From the NCBI RefSeq assembly GCF_900169065.1, contig NZ_FXZB01000004.1, forward strand, positions 110,763-174,762: a stretch of DNA of 64,000 nucleotides, in the 5' to 3' direction. The notes beneath the pieces were generated by a model, which worked only from the letters and a program-made list of their open reading frames with translations, searched no databases and had not been told where the DNA came from. The first letter of the stretch is position 1. Every line of letters begins with the position of its first letter. Made by a program: the position numbers and the translations under genes. Below are positions 35,719 to 44,632 of the stretch, in pieces. The stretch is from Brevibacterium aurantiacum (GTDB taxonomy: Bacteria > Actinomycetota > Actinomycetes > Actinomycetales > Brevibacteriaceae).

Positions 35719-35841
35719 ATGAAGGTCAGAAATTCTCTGCGTTCGCTTAAGAAGCAGCCGGGGGCACAGGTCGTTCGCAGGCGCGGCCGCATCTTCGTCA
35801 TCAACAAGAAGAACCCCCGCTTCAAGGCCCGTCAGGGCTGA
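35719..35841 (+). CDS. rpmJ: Ribosomal protein L36, zinc-independent paralogue (YkgO type)
   Basis: A 40-residue basic protein ([20 protein letters not shown]..., ending NPRFKARQG). It has the L36 fold signature but none of the Cys/His zinc ligands of standard L36; positions that carry CxxC in the zinc form are replaced. Such C-minus paralogues replace the zinc form during starvation and free zinc. AAGGAG stands nine bases before the ATG and a Zur-like box just upstream. Confidence 0.9.
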   Translation: MKVRNSLRSLKKQPGAQVVRRRGRIFVINKKNPRFKARQG

Positions 35842-35848
35842 GTCGAGC

Positions 35849-36530
35849 TCAGCATGTCCGCTCTGGTCCACCCGCACGGCTGTGTGTGAAGACCTCGGGG
35901 TAGAGTTCGACGAGCTTTCTGGTGTGGCGGATATGCAACGCCAACATCGCCTCGGCGGATTCGACATCGCCGTCGATGACGGCCCGGAGGATCATGCGGT
36001 GCTCGGCGAAGATGTCTGCCCGGCGAGAGCGTCGGGTGACTCCATTCGGGGCCAGCAGCTGCCTGCGGTAATAGTGGGTGAGGTTCCACAGGTGATCGAC
36101 CGTGTCGTGGAGCCTGATCGTCGTCGCTCCCGCCATCAGCGCTTGGTGGAAGTCATGATCGCACTCGAGGAACTCACCCGGCGAGGTCGCCGCTTCCACC
36201 CGCAGTGCGCTGGCTTCGAACTCGACGAACGACTCCGCCGTGTGCGTGGGCATTGCCATTCTCAGCAGCAACGGCTCCAGCCGTTCCCGCATCAGATAGA
36301 TCTCCCGGCACTCGTCAAGATCGAGTGTGGAAACCCATGCTCCGGTCGATGCCACAAGGGTGACCAGCCCGGAGGATTCGCAGGGTCTCCCTGATCGGCA
36401 GCCTGCTCACACCGAACTCCTCGGCGATCTCTTCCTGCCTGATCCTGGTTCCGGGAACGAGAGCGCCTTGGATGATCCGCGACCTCAGCTCTGCAGCGAT
36501 TCTGGCGCTGGCCGCCTGATCGTGTGTCAC
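35849..36530 (-). pseudogene. GntR-family (FCD) regulator broken by a frameshift
   Basis: The N-terminal part, GTG 36530 with AAGGAGG upstream, encodes a normal GntR winged helix (ARIAAELRSRIIQGALVPGTRIRQ, VSRLPIRETLRILRA) and then goes out of frame near 36375-36382, stopping at 36315. The rest continues in another frame from LVTLVASTGAWVSTLDLDE as a full FCD domain to the stop at 35849. The join needs a one-base insertion or two-base deletion. Both halves are well preserved, so the event is recent or a sequence error. If intact it would be a FadR-type regulator of about 226 residues. Confidence 0.8.
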
Positions 36531-37052
36531 AGCTCAAACCTCCTTCGCCCATCACCGTACCCACTCTCGGGCAGGTACCCGCTCTCGGGACATGCCCTCT
36601 CAGACATCCGCCCCCTGCCGTGAAGCCTAGTCGCCCTCAAGCCGGAAGAGCGCGGGCTTCAGGCCAACAGAGAGTGCGCTTGCTGCCCTGAGACGACTGA
36701 TCCCGAGCCCCGGATCGACCGTTGCCCCGAGACACGCCGTGCCGATTGCAATCAAACTGCAATCCACCACTATCTCGCGCGGAGACACTCCGAAATGTGG
36801 AATTGCTTCCTGTGAATTCCACGCTCCATTGGATCCAATGTGACAACACGGCATTCGTCTGGGGTGAGATCATCACGGTGATCTTCTCGGTCGTCGTCTT
36901 CTACGTCGGCATCAGCTGCCGACTGTCTCCAGAGGAATCGGTCGAAGCCATCGAGCAAACGCAGATCGACGACTGATCACCGACTTCGATCCAACTTCGA
37001 TCGTCTCAACAGCCATGGTCGAAGTGGGATCGGGCTGGAGGCGATTAATGGC
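36531..37052. other. 522-bp low-coding region between the broken GntR gene and the LAL regulator
   Basis: No intact gene is seen. It includes a two-unit 18-bp tandem repeat (36557-36574 and 36575-36592, GTACCC[A/G]CTCTCGGG core) in the GntR upstream region and a possible 3' remnant of a membrane-protein gene ending at 36976. The remainder looks like decayed or spacer sequence. Confidence 0.55.
36722..36976 (+). pseudogene. Possible 3' remnant of a membrane transporter gene
   Basis: Only the last 40 codons look protein-like: one hydrophobic helix (WGEIITVIFSVVVFYVGIS) followed by an acidic cytoplasmic tail (PEESVEAIEQTQIDD), as at the end of an APC- or NCS1-type permease. Residues before about 36840 do not look like a transporter. 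It could equally be a chance ORF. Confidence 0.25.
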
Positions 37053-39794
37053 TCAGGGAAGGACCTTCAGACTCTTGGCACGTCGGACGCAGTCATCTCG
37101 CGTCGAGACACCAAGTGTGCGGTAGAGCTTGCGCAGGTACCACTTCACCGTGTTGCGGCCGATGAACAGTCTCTCCGCGATTTCACGATTCGTGTACCCG
37201 GCGTCGACGAGGTGAAGGATCTCCCTCTCGCGTTCGCTCAGTGATTTGGGCTTCGGGGCCAAGGTAGCGAATCTGTCGATCTCGTCCGGTCGGGCAAAGG
37301 TTCGACCGGCTTCGGGATCCGCCGCTGAGGGTTCCTCCTCAAGAGCGGCGTGCGTCGGGAACAGCTTGCGCATCCAGTCGAGCGTGCGTGTGCGGGGATG
37401 CCAGGATTCGGGTGAGTCGATGAGCCGAGACACAATTCGCTGAATGGGACGCCCACCCTCGACGAGCGGCTGTGGGATGCCGGCTGCTTCACAGTCTGGC
37501 AGGACCTCCCGCAGCATCTCGTCGGCTGCCTCGGTCAATCCATTGACCTCGAGTACGGCGGCGAGGAGAATCTGATCGCGCAACGACTGGAAGTGATTCC
37601 CCTGCTTTTGCAATTCAACGAGCAGAGCTTCGGCCTGCGGCCTGATGGTGGCCACGGCTGCTGGATCTTCTGTGTGCAGCAAATGCGAGAGATCGTAGCG
37701 AAGCAGTTCGCCCTCGATGTTGGCCTTCTCCCTGCCCGTGGCGTCCAAGGGCAGACTTGGGCGCCTGGCTTCGAAGCCGAGCCGTTCCTTGGTCGCGACC
37801 ATCCGGTCCCACAGCCGAGTGAGCTGCAACGACAGCCCGGCCTGCTCACCTTTTTCGATGATGTCCCAGGCACCGTCGGCGTCTCCCCGGCGAATGCGGA
37901 TATAGGCCAGTGATTCATAGACAGGGAACATGAAATCGACGACCCCCGCACGTTGCCCCAGCTGCAGCGCCTCTTCGAAGAGCTCCTCGGCCCGGTCGAC
38001 CTCACCACGATGGTAGAGGAGTTTCCCGACGAGACCGAGAGAGAGCTTCGCCGCGTGGGATTGTCGACCAGAGCGTTCGCAGGCCGTCCGGAATGCGTTC
38101 TCCCAGTGATGCTGTGCCAAGGCGATGTCGAGGTTGTGAAACGCTATGAGTCCTGCGAAGCATTCACCATAGACCTCACTGAAGCTGCCGACGACCTGAC
38201 GGTGATACTGCTGCGCCCACCGTTGCAGCCGATCCGCCTCCGGGCCGCGACCTCGGTGGATCTCGAAGAAGGTCACGACGTTCGCTGCAACGGAGACCGT
38301 CCAGGGGTGGAGCCGCTCGCTCTCTTCGAGTACCTCATCCTTGAGCCGATGGTCGTCGGAGACTCGATCTTGATACATTGCCACGCATTCCCGCACCACG
38401 AGTGATTCGTGCGACAGACGGAATCGGTCGGCAGCAGTGAGAGTACGGTCAGCCTCCGCCGCAGTCGCCAGCAGTTCGAGTGATGAGAACGCGTCGTCTG
38501 GAAAATGAAGCAGGCAGTATGCCCAGGCTATCGCCAGCTGGAGCCAGGGACGCACTCTGAGTTCGCTGTCGGGAAGCTTCGCGACCAGAGCGAGCAGAGT
38601 CGCCATCTGAGAATGCTCGACGAGCCGCAGCGACTGTTCCTCGACGACATCGGCGGCGAACGCATCCTCGCCGGCTAGGATCGCATGGTCGACGGCAGGA
38701 GAGAGCATTCCCTGGTCGTGGAACCAGTGCGCCGCAAGCGAGTGAAGCTCGCCGACCTTGTCGGGATAGTCCCGTTTGAGGCGCTGCTTGAGGAAATCCC
38801 CGAAGAGATGATGGTAACGGAACCAAACTCCCGAATCGTCGAGACGCTGCAGGAAGAGATCACCGTAGAGCACCTGCTCGAGACGCTGTTCCGCGTTGGC
38901 CTCACCGGTGAGCAGAGTTGCAAGTTCGGCATTGATCCGAGTCAGCACCGAAGTGAGGAGAAGGAAGCGTCTCAACTTCGGATCCAGCAGGTCGAGCACG
39001 TTCTCGGCAAGGTAGTCACTGATTCCGTGCTGGCGACTCGCCAAGTTGCCGATCAACGCGGTGACATCGGAATTCTCCTTGAGGGAGAGCGACGTCAGCT
39101 GCAGCGCGGCGATCCACCCCTCAGTCGTCGTATGCAGCTCCGTCAGCTCCATTCCCGAGAGACTGAGCCCCTTGACATCAACGAGGAATTGGCGTGATTC
39201 GCGTTCATCGAAGCGCAGGATCTCCGGAGCCACCTCGACGACCTGATCGTGGACGCGAAGGGACGTCAACGGAAGCCCTGATGTGGACCTGCTGGTGACA
39301 AGGAAACCCAGCTTGTCACCAGAGACTTCAAGCAGACGAGCCAGCACGTCCCGTGTACGTGAGTCATCGATCACGTGCCAGTCGTCGAGCACTACGACAC
39401 AGCGAGACGGTGCATTGTTGACCACATTGATGATCAGGGGGATGACGTGACGTTCGGCGTCCTCGGGCCGCTCTTCAAGGATCTGGAAGACGCTCTGGTC
39501 CAATTCCGGGTGGGCGCGCTGGAGACACTCGAGCAGGTGGCTGAGAAACCACAAAGTGTGATTGTCGTCAGAATCGAGTGAGAACCATACGACTTGACTG
39601 CCGCGTCGCTCGAGCTCTGCGACCCATTGCGCAGCGAGAGTCGACTTTCCAAAACCTGCCGGCGCGTGGATCAAGGAAAGTCTGCGCATCGCCACCCGAT
39701 CGAGCAGAGCGTTCATACGCGGACGCGCCAGCCACTGACCGACCGGTGTCGGCGGCCGGAACCGGGTAGAAGCTGTTGGCGGCATGCGAGTCAT
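37053..39794 (-). CDS. LAL/MalT-type LuxR-family transcriptional activator
   Basis: A 913-residue STAND-type regulator. ATG 39794 is chosen because GAGGGAG precedes it; ten codons upstream, ATG 39824 lacks one. The P-loop is APAGFGKST (about 44-52), the Walker B region is VVVLDDWHVIDD, then a TPR-like helical sensor domain of about 450 residues, and a C-terminal LuxR helix-turn-helix (LSEREREILHLVDAGYTNREIAERLFIGRNTVKWYLRKLY). It is divergent from the five-gene carboxylase-like cluster across 237 bp that contain inverted repeats, so it is the likely inducer-responsive activator of that cluster. The ligand is unknown. Confidence 0.9.
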   Translation of the reverse strand: MTRMPPTASTRFRPPTPVGQWLARPRMNALLDRVAMRRLSLIHAPAGFGKSTLAAQWVAELERRGSQVVWFSLDSDDNHTLWFLSHLLECLQRAHPELDQSVFQILEERPEDAERHVIPLIINVVNNAPSRCVVVLDDWHVIDDSRTRDVLARLLEVSGDKLGFLVTSRSTSGLPLTSLRVHDQVVEVAPEILRFDERESRQFLVDVKGLSLSGMELTELHTTTEGWIAALQLTSLSLKENSDVTALIGNLASRQHGISDYLAENVLDLLDPKLRRFLLLTSVLTRINAELATLLTGEANAEQRLEQVLYGDLFLQRLDDSGVWFRYHHLFGDFLKQRLKRDYPDKVGELHSLAAHWFHDQGMLSPAVDHAILAGEDAFAADVVEEQSLRLVEHSQMATLLALVAKLPDSELRVRPWLQLAIAWAYCLLHFPDDAFSSLELLATAAEADRTLTAADRFRLSHESLVVRECVAMYQDRVSDDHRLKDEVLEESERLHPWTVSVAANVVTFFEIHRGRGPEADRLQRWAQQYHRQVVGSFSEVYGECFAGLIAFHNLDIALAQHHWENAFRTACERSGRQSHAAKLSLGLVGKLLYHRGEVDRAEELFEEALQLGQRAGVVDFMFPVYESLAYIRIRRGDADGAWDIIEKGEQAGLSLQLTRLWDRMVATKERLGFEARRPSLPLDATGREKANIEGELLRYDLSHLLHTEDPAAVATIRPQAEALLVELQKQGNHFQSLRDQILLAAVLEVNGLTEAADEMLREVLPDCEAAGIPQPLVEGGRPIQRIVSRLIDSPESWHPRTRTLDWMRKLFPTHAALEEEPSAADPEAGRTFARPDEIDRFATLAPKPKSLSEREREILHLVDAGYTNREIAERLFIGRNTVKWYLRKLYRTLGVSTRDDCVRRAKSLKVLP

Positions 39795-39866
39795 CAAGAC
39801 ACTCCCTCGTGGTTGAAGCGACATTGATTCGGTCGATTCACGTCCCGATCCTACCGTTCAGCTACC

Positions 39867-39946
39867 GGGAGGGCACCCCTGCGTCCGACCACCACCCCGG
39901 GTGGTAGGTCGTATCCCTCCCCCGGGACGGCTTGTGGTGCCCTCCC
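39867..39946. promoter_or_regulatory. Nested inverted repeats in the divergent LAL/carboxylase promoter
   Basis: An exact 11-bp inverted repeat, GGGAGGGCACC (39867-39877) and GGTGCCCTCCC (39936-39946), flanks an inner perfect dyad ACCACCC-C-GGGTGGT (39891-39905) that extends, with one indel, to 39887-39910. The region is 86-165 bp before the first carboxylase-like gene. It is the best candidate operator for the LAL activator. Confidence 0.6.
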
Positions 39947-40031
39947 AGACGGTCAGTAGATTCGACCCCACAGCGGTTGAACACCAGTTATTCCGATTAC
40001 ACCGTTGATCCGCATACTCAAGGAGGAGTTC

Positions 40032-41948
40032 ATGGACTATCTGATCAATATCGACAACGGGGGCACGCTGACTGACATCTGCGTCGCCGGTAAAGAAGGG
40101 CTCTTCTATACGAAGACGCTGACGACGCCAGCAGACCTCTCCGAGTGCTTCTTCACCGGAATCACAAAGGCCGCAGAGAAGGTGACAGGCGAATCCACCG
40201 CCTCGGCTCTGCTGCAGAAAACGGACTTGATCCGCTATTCCTCGACCCAGGGAACAAACGCCCTGGTCGAGCGCAAGGGCCCAAGCATCGGAATCGTCAC
40301 CGACGAACCCGACTTCATGGAACAGATCCGCTACGACGATGCCACAAGTTCGCTATTCGACGAGCTGGTCGGTTCACGAGTGTCGGTCATCGACACGGTT
40401 GACGGCGACGACGAAATGGATGCCACTCTAGTCCAGGCAGTCAACTCGCTGACCACGGCAGGCGCTGAGCGCCTTGTGGTGGCGATCTCGGATCCGGAAC
40501 ATGAGAAGAAGCTCAAGCGCATCTTCCTCAAACGATTCCCCCGTCATCTGCTCGGCTCCGTGCCGGTTCTCTTCTCGTGGGAATTCGCCGCGGATTCGCT
40601 GCGAACAAGGCGTCTGTGGTCGGCGATCCTCAATACCTTCCTTCATCCGACACTGGAGCGCTTCCTCTACAGCGCCGAACATCGCCTCCGTGCGCACAAG
40701 GTGAAGAACCCGCTTCTCATCTACCGCAATGATGGTGCCTCATCTCGCGTCGCAAAATCTGTGGCGCTCAAGACCTATTCCTCTGGTCCTCGCGGCGGAC
40801 TCGAAGGAACCCGCGCGCTGGCGTCGGCCTACGACATTCCGCATGTCCTCATGATCGATGTCGGCGGAACCACCACTGACGTCGGTTCTGTTGAGGACCT
40901 GCAGATCGCCACAGATCGAAAGGGTCGAGTCAACGGGATTCCGACCTCATTCGAACTCAGTGACGTCCAGTCCAAGGGCGTCGGAGGCAGCTCGATCTTC
41001 AGAGTCGTCGACGGCGAAATCACAGTCGGGCCGGAAAGCGTCGGTGCGGCACCCGGGCCAGCATGCTTCGGATTCGGCGGAACCGAGGCCACCATCACCG
41101 ATGTCAATCTGCTGCTGGGCATCCTCGACCCCGAGACCTATCTCAACGGGGAGCTGCGACTCGATCCAGAACGTTCGCAGCAAGTGATCCAGAAGAACAT
41201 CGCTGATCCTCTCGACATTGACATCGACCAGGCTCTGCTCCGCCTGGAGCAGGCGCATTCGGAGAAGATCGCCGAGGCGTTCTCCTCGCAGGTGCGAACG
41301 GATGGGACGACGACGCTCGCCGCATTCGGCGGCGGCGGCCCGATGAGCGCGTGTCATGCGGCCCGCGTGGCCGGGGTGAATCAAGTGCTCATACCCCGGC
41401 TCGCAGCGGTGTTCTCCGCTTACGGCATCAGCTTCTCCGATATCGCGCAGTCCTACGAGGCCGAGATCACCGAGCTCGGCTCCTCGGAAGTCGACACGAT
41501 CCACACAGACTTCCTCGACCAAGCTGAGCGGTACATGTTCCAGGAGGGCTATGCCATTGACGAATGCGACCTCGTTTGGAGCATCATCGTCGAGAACGAG
41601 GATGGCAGCGAACATTCGCGACACGACCTCGACGAGTCCGTCGCTCTGGAGAGCGGACAGCGAAAGATCCTCCGACTCGATGCCCGCCACTCCCTGCCGC
41701 ATCCGGCACTGACAGCAACATTGCCGGTGGCAGAAGGGGCTGCAGAATCCTCGGCCTCCCGTTCCGTGCTGACCGCAGACGGGGAACGGAAGTCGACTCC
41801 CGTGTACGTGCTCGAGGACCAGGCACCGAACGCTGCAGGGGTTGGTCCCGCCATCGTCGAAGGCCCGTTCTTCACGGCCCGGGTACCGGAGCAGTGGGAG
41901 TTCGTCGTCTCTGACACAAACGACCTCATCCTCACCGATCACGCCTGA
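40032..41948 (+). CDS. HyuA-family subunit 1 of a ketone-carboxylase-like complex
   Basis: A 638-residue hydantoinase/oxoprolinase A-family protein. ATG 40032 follows AAGGAGGAGTTC; the frame is open to 40005 but that part is not conserved. ASKHA-type nucleotide motifs are visible: NIDNGGTLTDICV (about 5-17), STQGTNALVERKG, and the second phosphate loop LMIDVGGTTTDVGSV. It is first in a five-gene unit. Its size of about 70 kDa and position correspond to ApcA of acetophenone carboxylase. In such enzymes HyuA-like subunits use ATP to phosphorylate substrate or bicarbonate. Three-subunit acetone carboxylases have only one HyuA-like subunit. Confidence 0.85.
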   Translation: MDYLINIDNGGTLTDICVAGKEGLFYTKTLTTPADLSECFFTGITKAAEKVTGESTASALLQKTDLIRYSSTQGTNALVERKGPSIGIVTDEPDFMEQIRYDDATSSLFDELVGSRVSVIDTVDGDDEMDATLVQAVNSLTTAGAERLVVAISDPEHEKKLKRIFLKRFPRHLLGSVPVLFSWEFAADSLRTRRLWSAILNTFLHPTLERFLYSAEHRLRAHKVKNPLLIYRNDGASSRVAKSVALKTYSSGPRGGLEGTRALASAYDIPHVLMIDVGGTTTDVGSVEDLQIATDRKGRVNGIPTSFELSDVQSKGVGGSSIFRVVDGEITVGPESVGAAPGPACFGFGGTEATITDVNLLLGILDPETYLNGELRLDPERSQQVIQKNIADPLDIDIDQALLRLEQAHSEKIAEAFSSQVRTDGTTTLAAFGGGGPMSACHAARVAGVNQVLIPRLAAVFSAYGISFSDIAQSYEAEITELGSSEVDTIHTDFLDQAERYMFQEGYAIDECDLVWSIIVENEDGSEHSRHDLDESVALESGQRKILRLDARHSLPHPALTATLPVAEGAAESSASRSVLTADGERKSTPVYVLEDQAPNAAGVGPAIVEGPFFTARVPEQWEFVVSDTNDLILTDHA

Positions 41949-42002
41949 TTGCGTCTGATCACATCGAATCAATTCAATGACGAATCGAAAGGATCCAATC
42001 CA

Positions 42003-42443
42003 ATGAAAGTACCCATGACGGAGTACCTGTACATCGATCTAAACAGCGAGCGCTGGCAATGCCGAGTCTGTGCCCAGGACCTGGGCGATGCCCGAGGCAA
42101 TTACAAAGAAGGCACACTCGTCCACGACCGCGATCCGGAGGAGATCCATCCGCCGCTGCTGGACCGGGAGAAGTATCAGTACACCTTCTCACCAGATCCG
42201 GTCTACTGCCGGATCCTCGAATACTGCTGCCCGGGCTGCGGCACGCAGATCGAGGCCGAGTATCTTCCGCCGGGTCATCCGCCGACCGTTGACATGATCT
42301 GGGACATCGATTCTCTCAAGGAGCAGTGGGCCAAAGTCGAAGAGAATGCAATCCAGGTCATCAACTACGGACCCGATGAGAACGCACTCGCTGACCTGAG
42401 CCCGCGTTTCGAAGAATCCTCGTCGAGCACCACTCAGAGCTGA
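42003..42443 (+). CDS. Acetone/acetophenone carboxylase gamma-like small subunit
   Basis: A 146-residue protein with two CxxC pairs, CRVCAQDL (about 20-27) and CCPGCGTQ (about 75-82), which form the structural zinc site of AcxC/ApcB-type subunits. YFPPGHP-like text near the second pair (EYLPPGHPP) is also typical. The start is ATG 42003 after AAAGGATCC. A Ser/Thr-rich tail ends the protein. It lies between the two HyuA-like genes, 54 bp after the first and 14 bp before the second, the place ApcB has in the acetophenone gene set. Confidence 0.85.
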   Translation: MKVPMTEYLYIDLNSERWQCRVCAQDLGDARGNYKEGTLVHDRDPEEIHPPLLDREKYQYTFSPDPVYCRILEYCCPGCGTQIEAEYLPPGHPPTVDMIWDIDSLKEQWAKVEENAIQVINYGPDENALADLSPRFEESSSSTTQS

Positions 42444-42457
42444 ATCGGAGACGAACA

Positions 42458-44620
42458 ATGAAACGAATCTCAGTAGACATCGGCGGTACGTTCACCGACT
42501 GCTTCTTCGCGTGGAACGAACACTACATCGAGTCCAAGGCGCTGACCACGCACCACAATCTCGCTCTCGGATTCAACGCCGCGCTTGAGAACGCCTGCTC
42601 CCTTGCAGGCCTCAGCCGCAAAGACGTACTGCAAGAGGTCGACTCAGTCCGGTACGCCACCACCCTCGGCACCAACGCTCTGATCGAAGCCAAAGGCCCC
42701 AGGGTCGGGGCAATCGTGACCCACGGATTTGAGGACACCATCCACATCTCCCGCTCCAAGGGATACGGTGCCGGCCTCGACCCTCAGAAACAGGGCGATA
42801 TGGCCGACGCTGAGAGGCCGACACCTCTCGTTCCGCGCAATCTGGTGCGAGCAGTGAAAGAGCGGGTCGATTCCGTCGGCGACGTTCTCGTCGCCGTCCA
42901 ACCCGATGACGTGCGCAAGCAGGTGCGAGAGCTCGTCGACAACGGAGCCGAGGCGATCGTCGTGGCTCTGACGAATGCAACCGAGAACGGCTCACACGAA
43001 CAGGAGATCCTCGAGGTCATCCTCGATGACTATCCGGCGCACGAGCTCGGGTCCATCCCCGTACTGCTCAGCAGCCAGGTCTCGGGCCGGAAGGGCGAAT
43101 ACGTCCGGGCGAACTCGACGATCATCGACGCCTTCCTTCACCAGACGATGTTCCACGCGCTCAACCAACTGTCCGCGAACCTCCGCGAGGCCGGCTATGA
43201 GAAGCCGATGCTCGTCATACATAATTCCGGCGGAATGGCACAGTCGAACTCGACTGATGCCCTGCAGACGATCCACTCGGGTCCGATTGCAGGCGTCGGA
43301 GGAGCACAGCACCTGTCGGAAAGCACGGGCATCGGCGACGTCGTCTCCATGGACATGGGCGGCACCTCCTTCGACATCGGGCTCGTACCCGAGGGCGGAG
43401 TTCAGCACTATGACTTCCAACCCACGATCGGTCGTTGGCTTGTCTCCGTTCCGATGGTCCACCTCAACACCCTCGGCGCAGGCGGTGGATCGATCGCCAG
43501 CTACGACCGCATTCACAAATCCGTCAGCGTCGGACCTGAATCCGCAGGATCGGATCCCGGGCCCGCCTGTTACGACCGAGGTGGTCTGTCGCCGACGGTC
43601 ACCGATGCAGACCTCTTGCTCGGCTACCTCGATCCAGACAACTATGCCAACGGCTTCATCAAGCTCAATCCGAAGCGGTCCCGCTTCGCCATCGAAGAGG
43701 CTCTCTGCGACGAACTCGACCTCGAACCGGTCGACGCGGCGAAGGTGATCAAGCGCACCGTCGACGAGCAGATGGCAATCGGCATCGAGATGGAGCTGCG
43801 TTCGCGCGGCGGCACGGTTGAGGATTACACAATGGTGGCTTACGGAGGAAATGGACCGCTCCACGCGTGCGGCATCGCCGCCCGGGCCGGTATCTCCCGC
43901 ATCCTCTTCCCACCCTTCGCGTCTGTCTTCTCCGCGCTTGGCGCAGGCAACCTCAAGCCGCTGCACATTCACGAACGCAGCTCCTATGTGGTGCTCTACG
44001 ATCCGATCACCCGCTCGCTGTTCGATGAGTATGAGCGTTTGAACGGCTACATCGAGGAGCTCGAACGACGCGGACGCGAAGATCTGGTCCGCCAGGGATA
44101 TGCAAGCGACGAAGTCAAACATCGTCTCGAAATGGACATGCGCTATGGAAACCAGCTTGTGACCACGGCCGTGACATTCAAGATCAATCGAATCGACAGC
44201 GTCGGCGACGTCCTCAGCGTGATCCGCAAGTTCTCTGACATCTACGGAGATCGATATGGACAGGGCACCCAAGCTCCCGAGGCAGGAGTCCGGGTGCAGA
44301 CGGTGCGGGTGGCTTCCTACATTGAAGGAGAAGTCGTGCGATTCGACGATCTCGAGTATGGCGGAGACCGCACGGTTCCAGAGTCCGTCGAACACAGAGA
44401 AGTCCACTTCGTCGGTGAAGACGAGGCTCTCGAGACACCGATCTACGATGCCGGGGCACTGCACGAGAACTATGTCGTTCACGGCCCCGCCGTCATCACC
44501 ACAGAGAACACCACCTATCTGGTCGAACGCGGTTGGCGCGTCGAGCCGACGCCGCAAGGCGCAGTCTGGCTGCTCAATGAGTCGGCCTCTCAGGGCTCCC
44601 CGTCTTCGCCGATCGAATAA
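42458..44620 (+). CDS. HyuA-family subunit 2 of a ketone-carboxylase-like complex
   Basis: A 720-residue HyuA/AcxA-type protein. The motifs are more canonical than in subunit 1: SVDIGGTFTDCFF (about 4-16), TTLGTNALIEAKGPRVGAI, and VVSMDMGGTSFDIGLV for the second phosphate loop, with AYGGNGPLHACGIA near residue 465. GGAGACGAACA precedes the ATG. It overlaps no neighbour and is 12 bp from the HyuB-like gene. This is the subunit most like the beta subunit of acetone carboxylase. Confidence 0.88.
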   Translation: MKRISVDIGGTFTDCFFAWNEHYIESKALTTHHNLALGFNAALENACSLAGLSRKDVLQEVDSVRYATTLGTNALIEAKGPRVGAIVTHGFEDTIHISRSKGYGAGLDPQKQGDMADAERPTPLVPRNLVRAVKERVDSVGDVLVAVQPDDVRKQVRELVDNGAEAIVVALTNATENGSHEQEILEVILDDYPAHELGSIPVLLSSQVSGRKGEYVRANSTIIDAFLHQTMFHALNQLSANLREAGYEKPMLVIHNSGGMAQSNSTDALQTIHSGPIAGVGGAQHLSESTGIGDVVSMDMGGTSFDIGLVPEGGVQHYDFQPTIGRWLVSVPMVHLNTLGAGGGSIASYDRIHKSVSVGPESAGSDPGPACYDRGGLSPTVTDADLLLGYLDPDNYANGFIKLNPKRSRFAIEEALCDELDLEPVDAAKVIKRTVDEQMAIGIEMELRSRGGTVEDYTMVAYGGNGPLHACGIAARAGISRILFPPFASVFSALGAGNLKPLHIHERSSYVVLYDPITRSLFDEYERLNGYIEELERRGREDLVRQGYASDEVKHRLEMDMRYGNQLVTTAVTFKINRIDSVGDVLSVIRKFSDIYGDRYGQGTQAPEAGVRVQTVRVASYIEGEVVRFDDLEYGGDRTVPESVEHREVHFVGEDEALETPIYDAGALHENYVVHGPAVITTENTTYLVERGWRVEPTPQGAVWLLNESASQGSPSSPIE

Positions 44621-44632
44621 AGGAGAATGACC

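Noticed and set aside
42992..44557. 521-codon minus-strand frame opposite the second HyuA-like gene
   Set aside because: The plus strand encodes an unmistakable HyuA protein; the antisense translation is unlike any protein.
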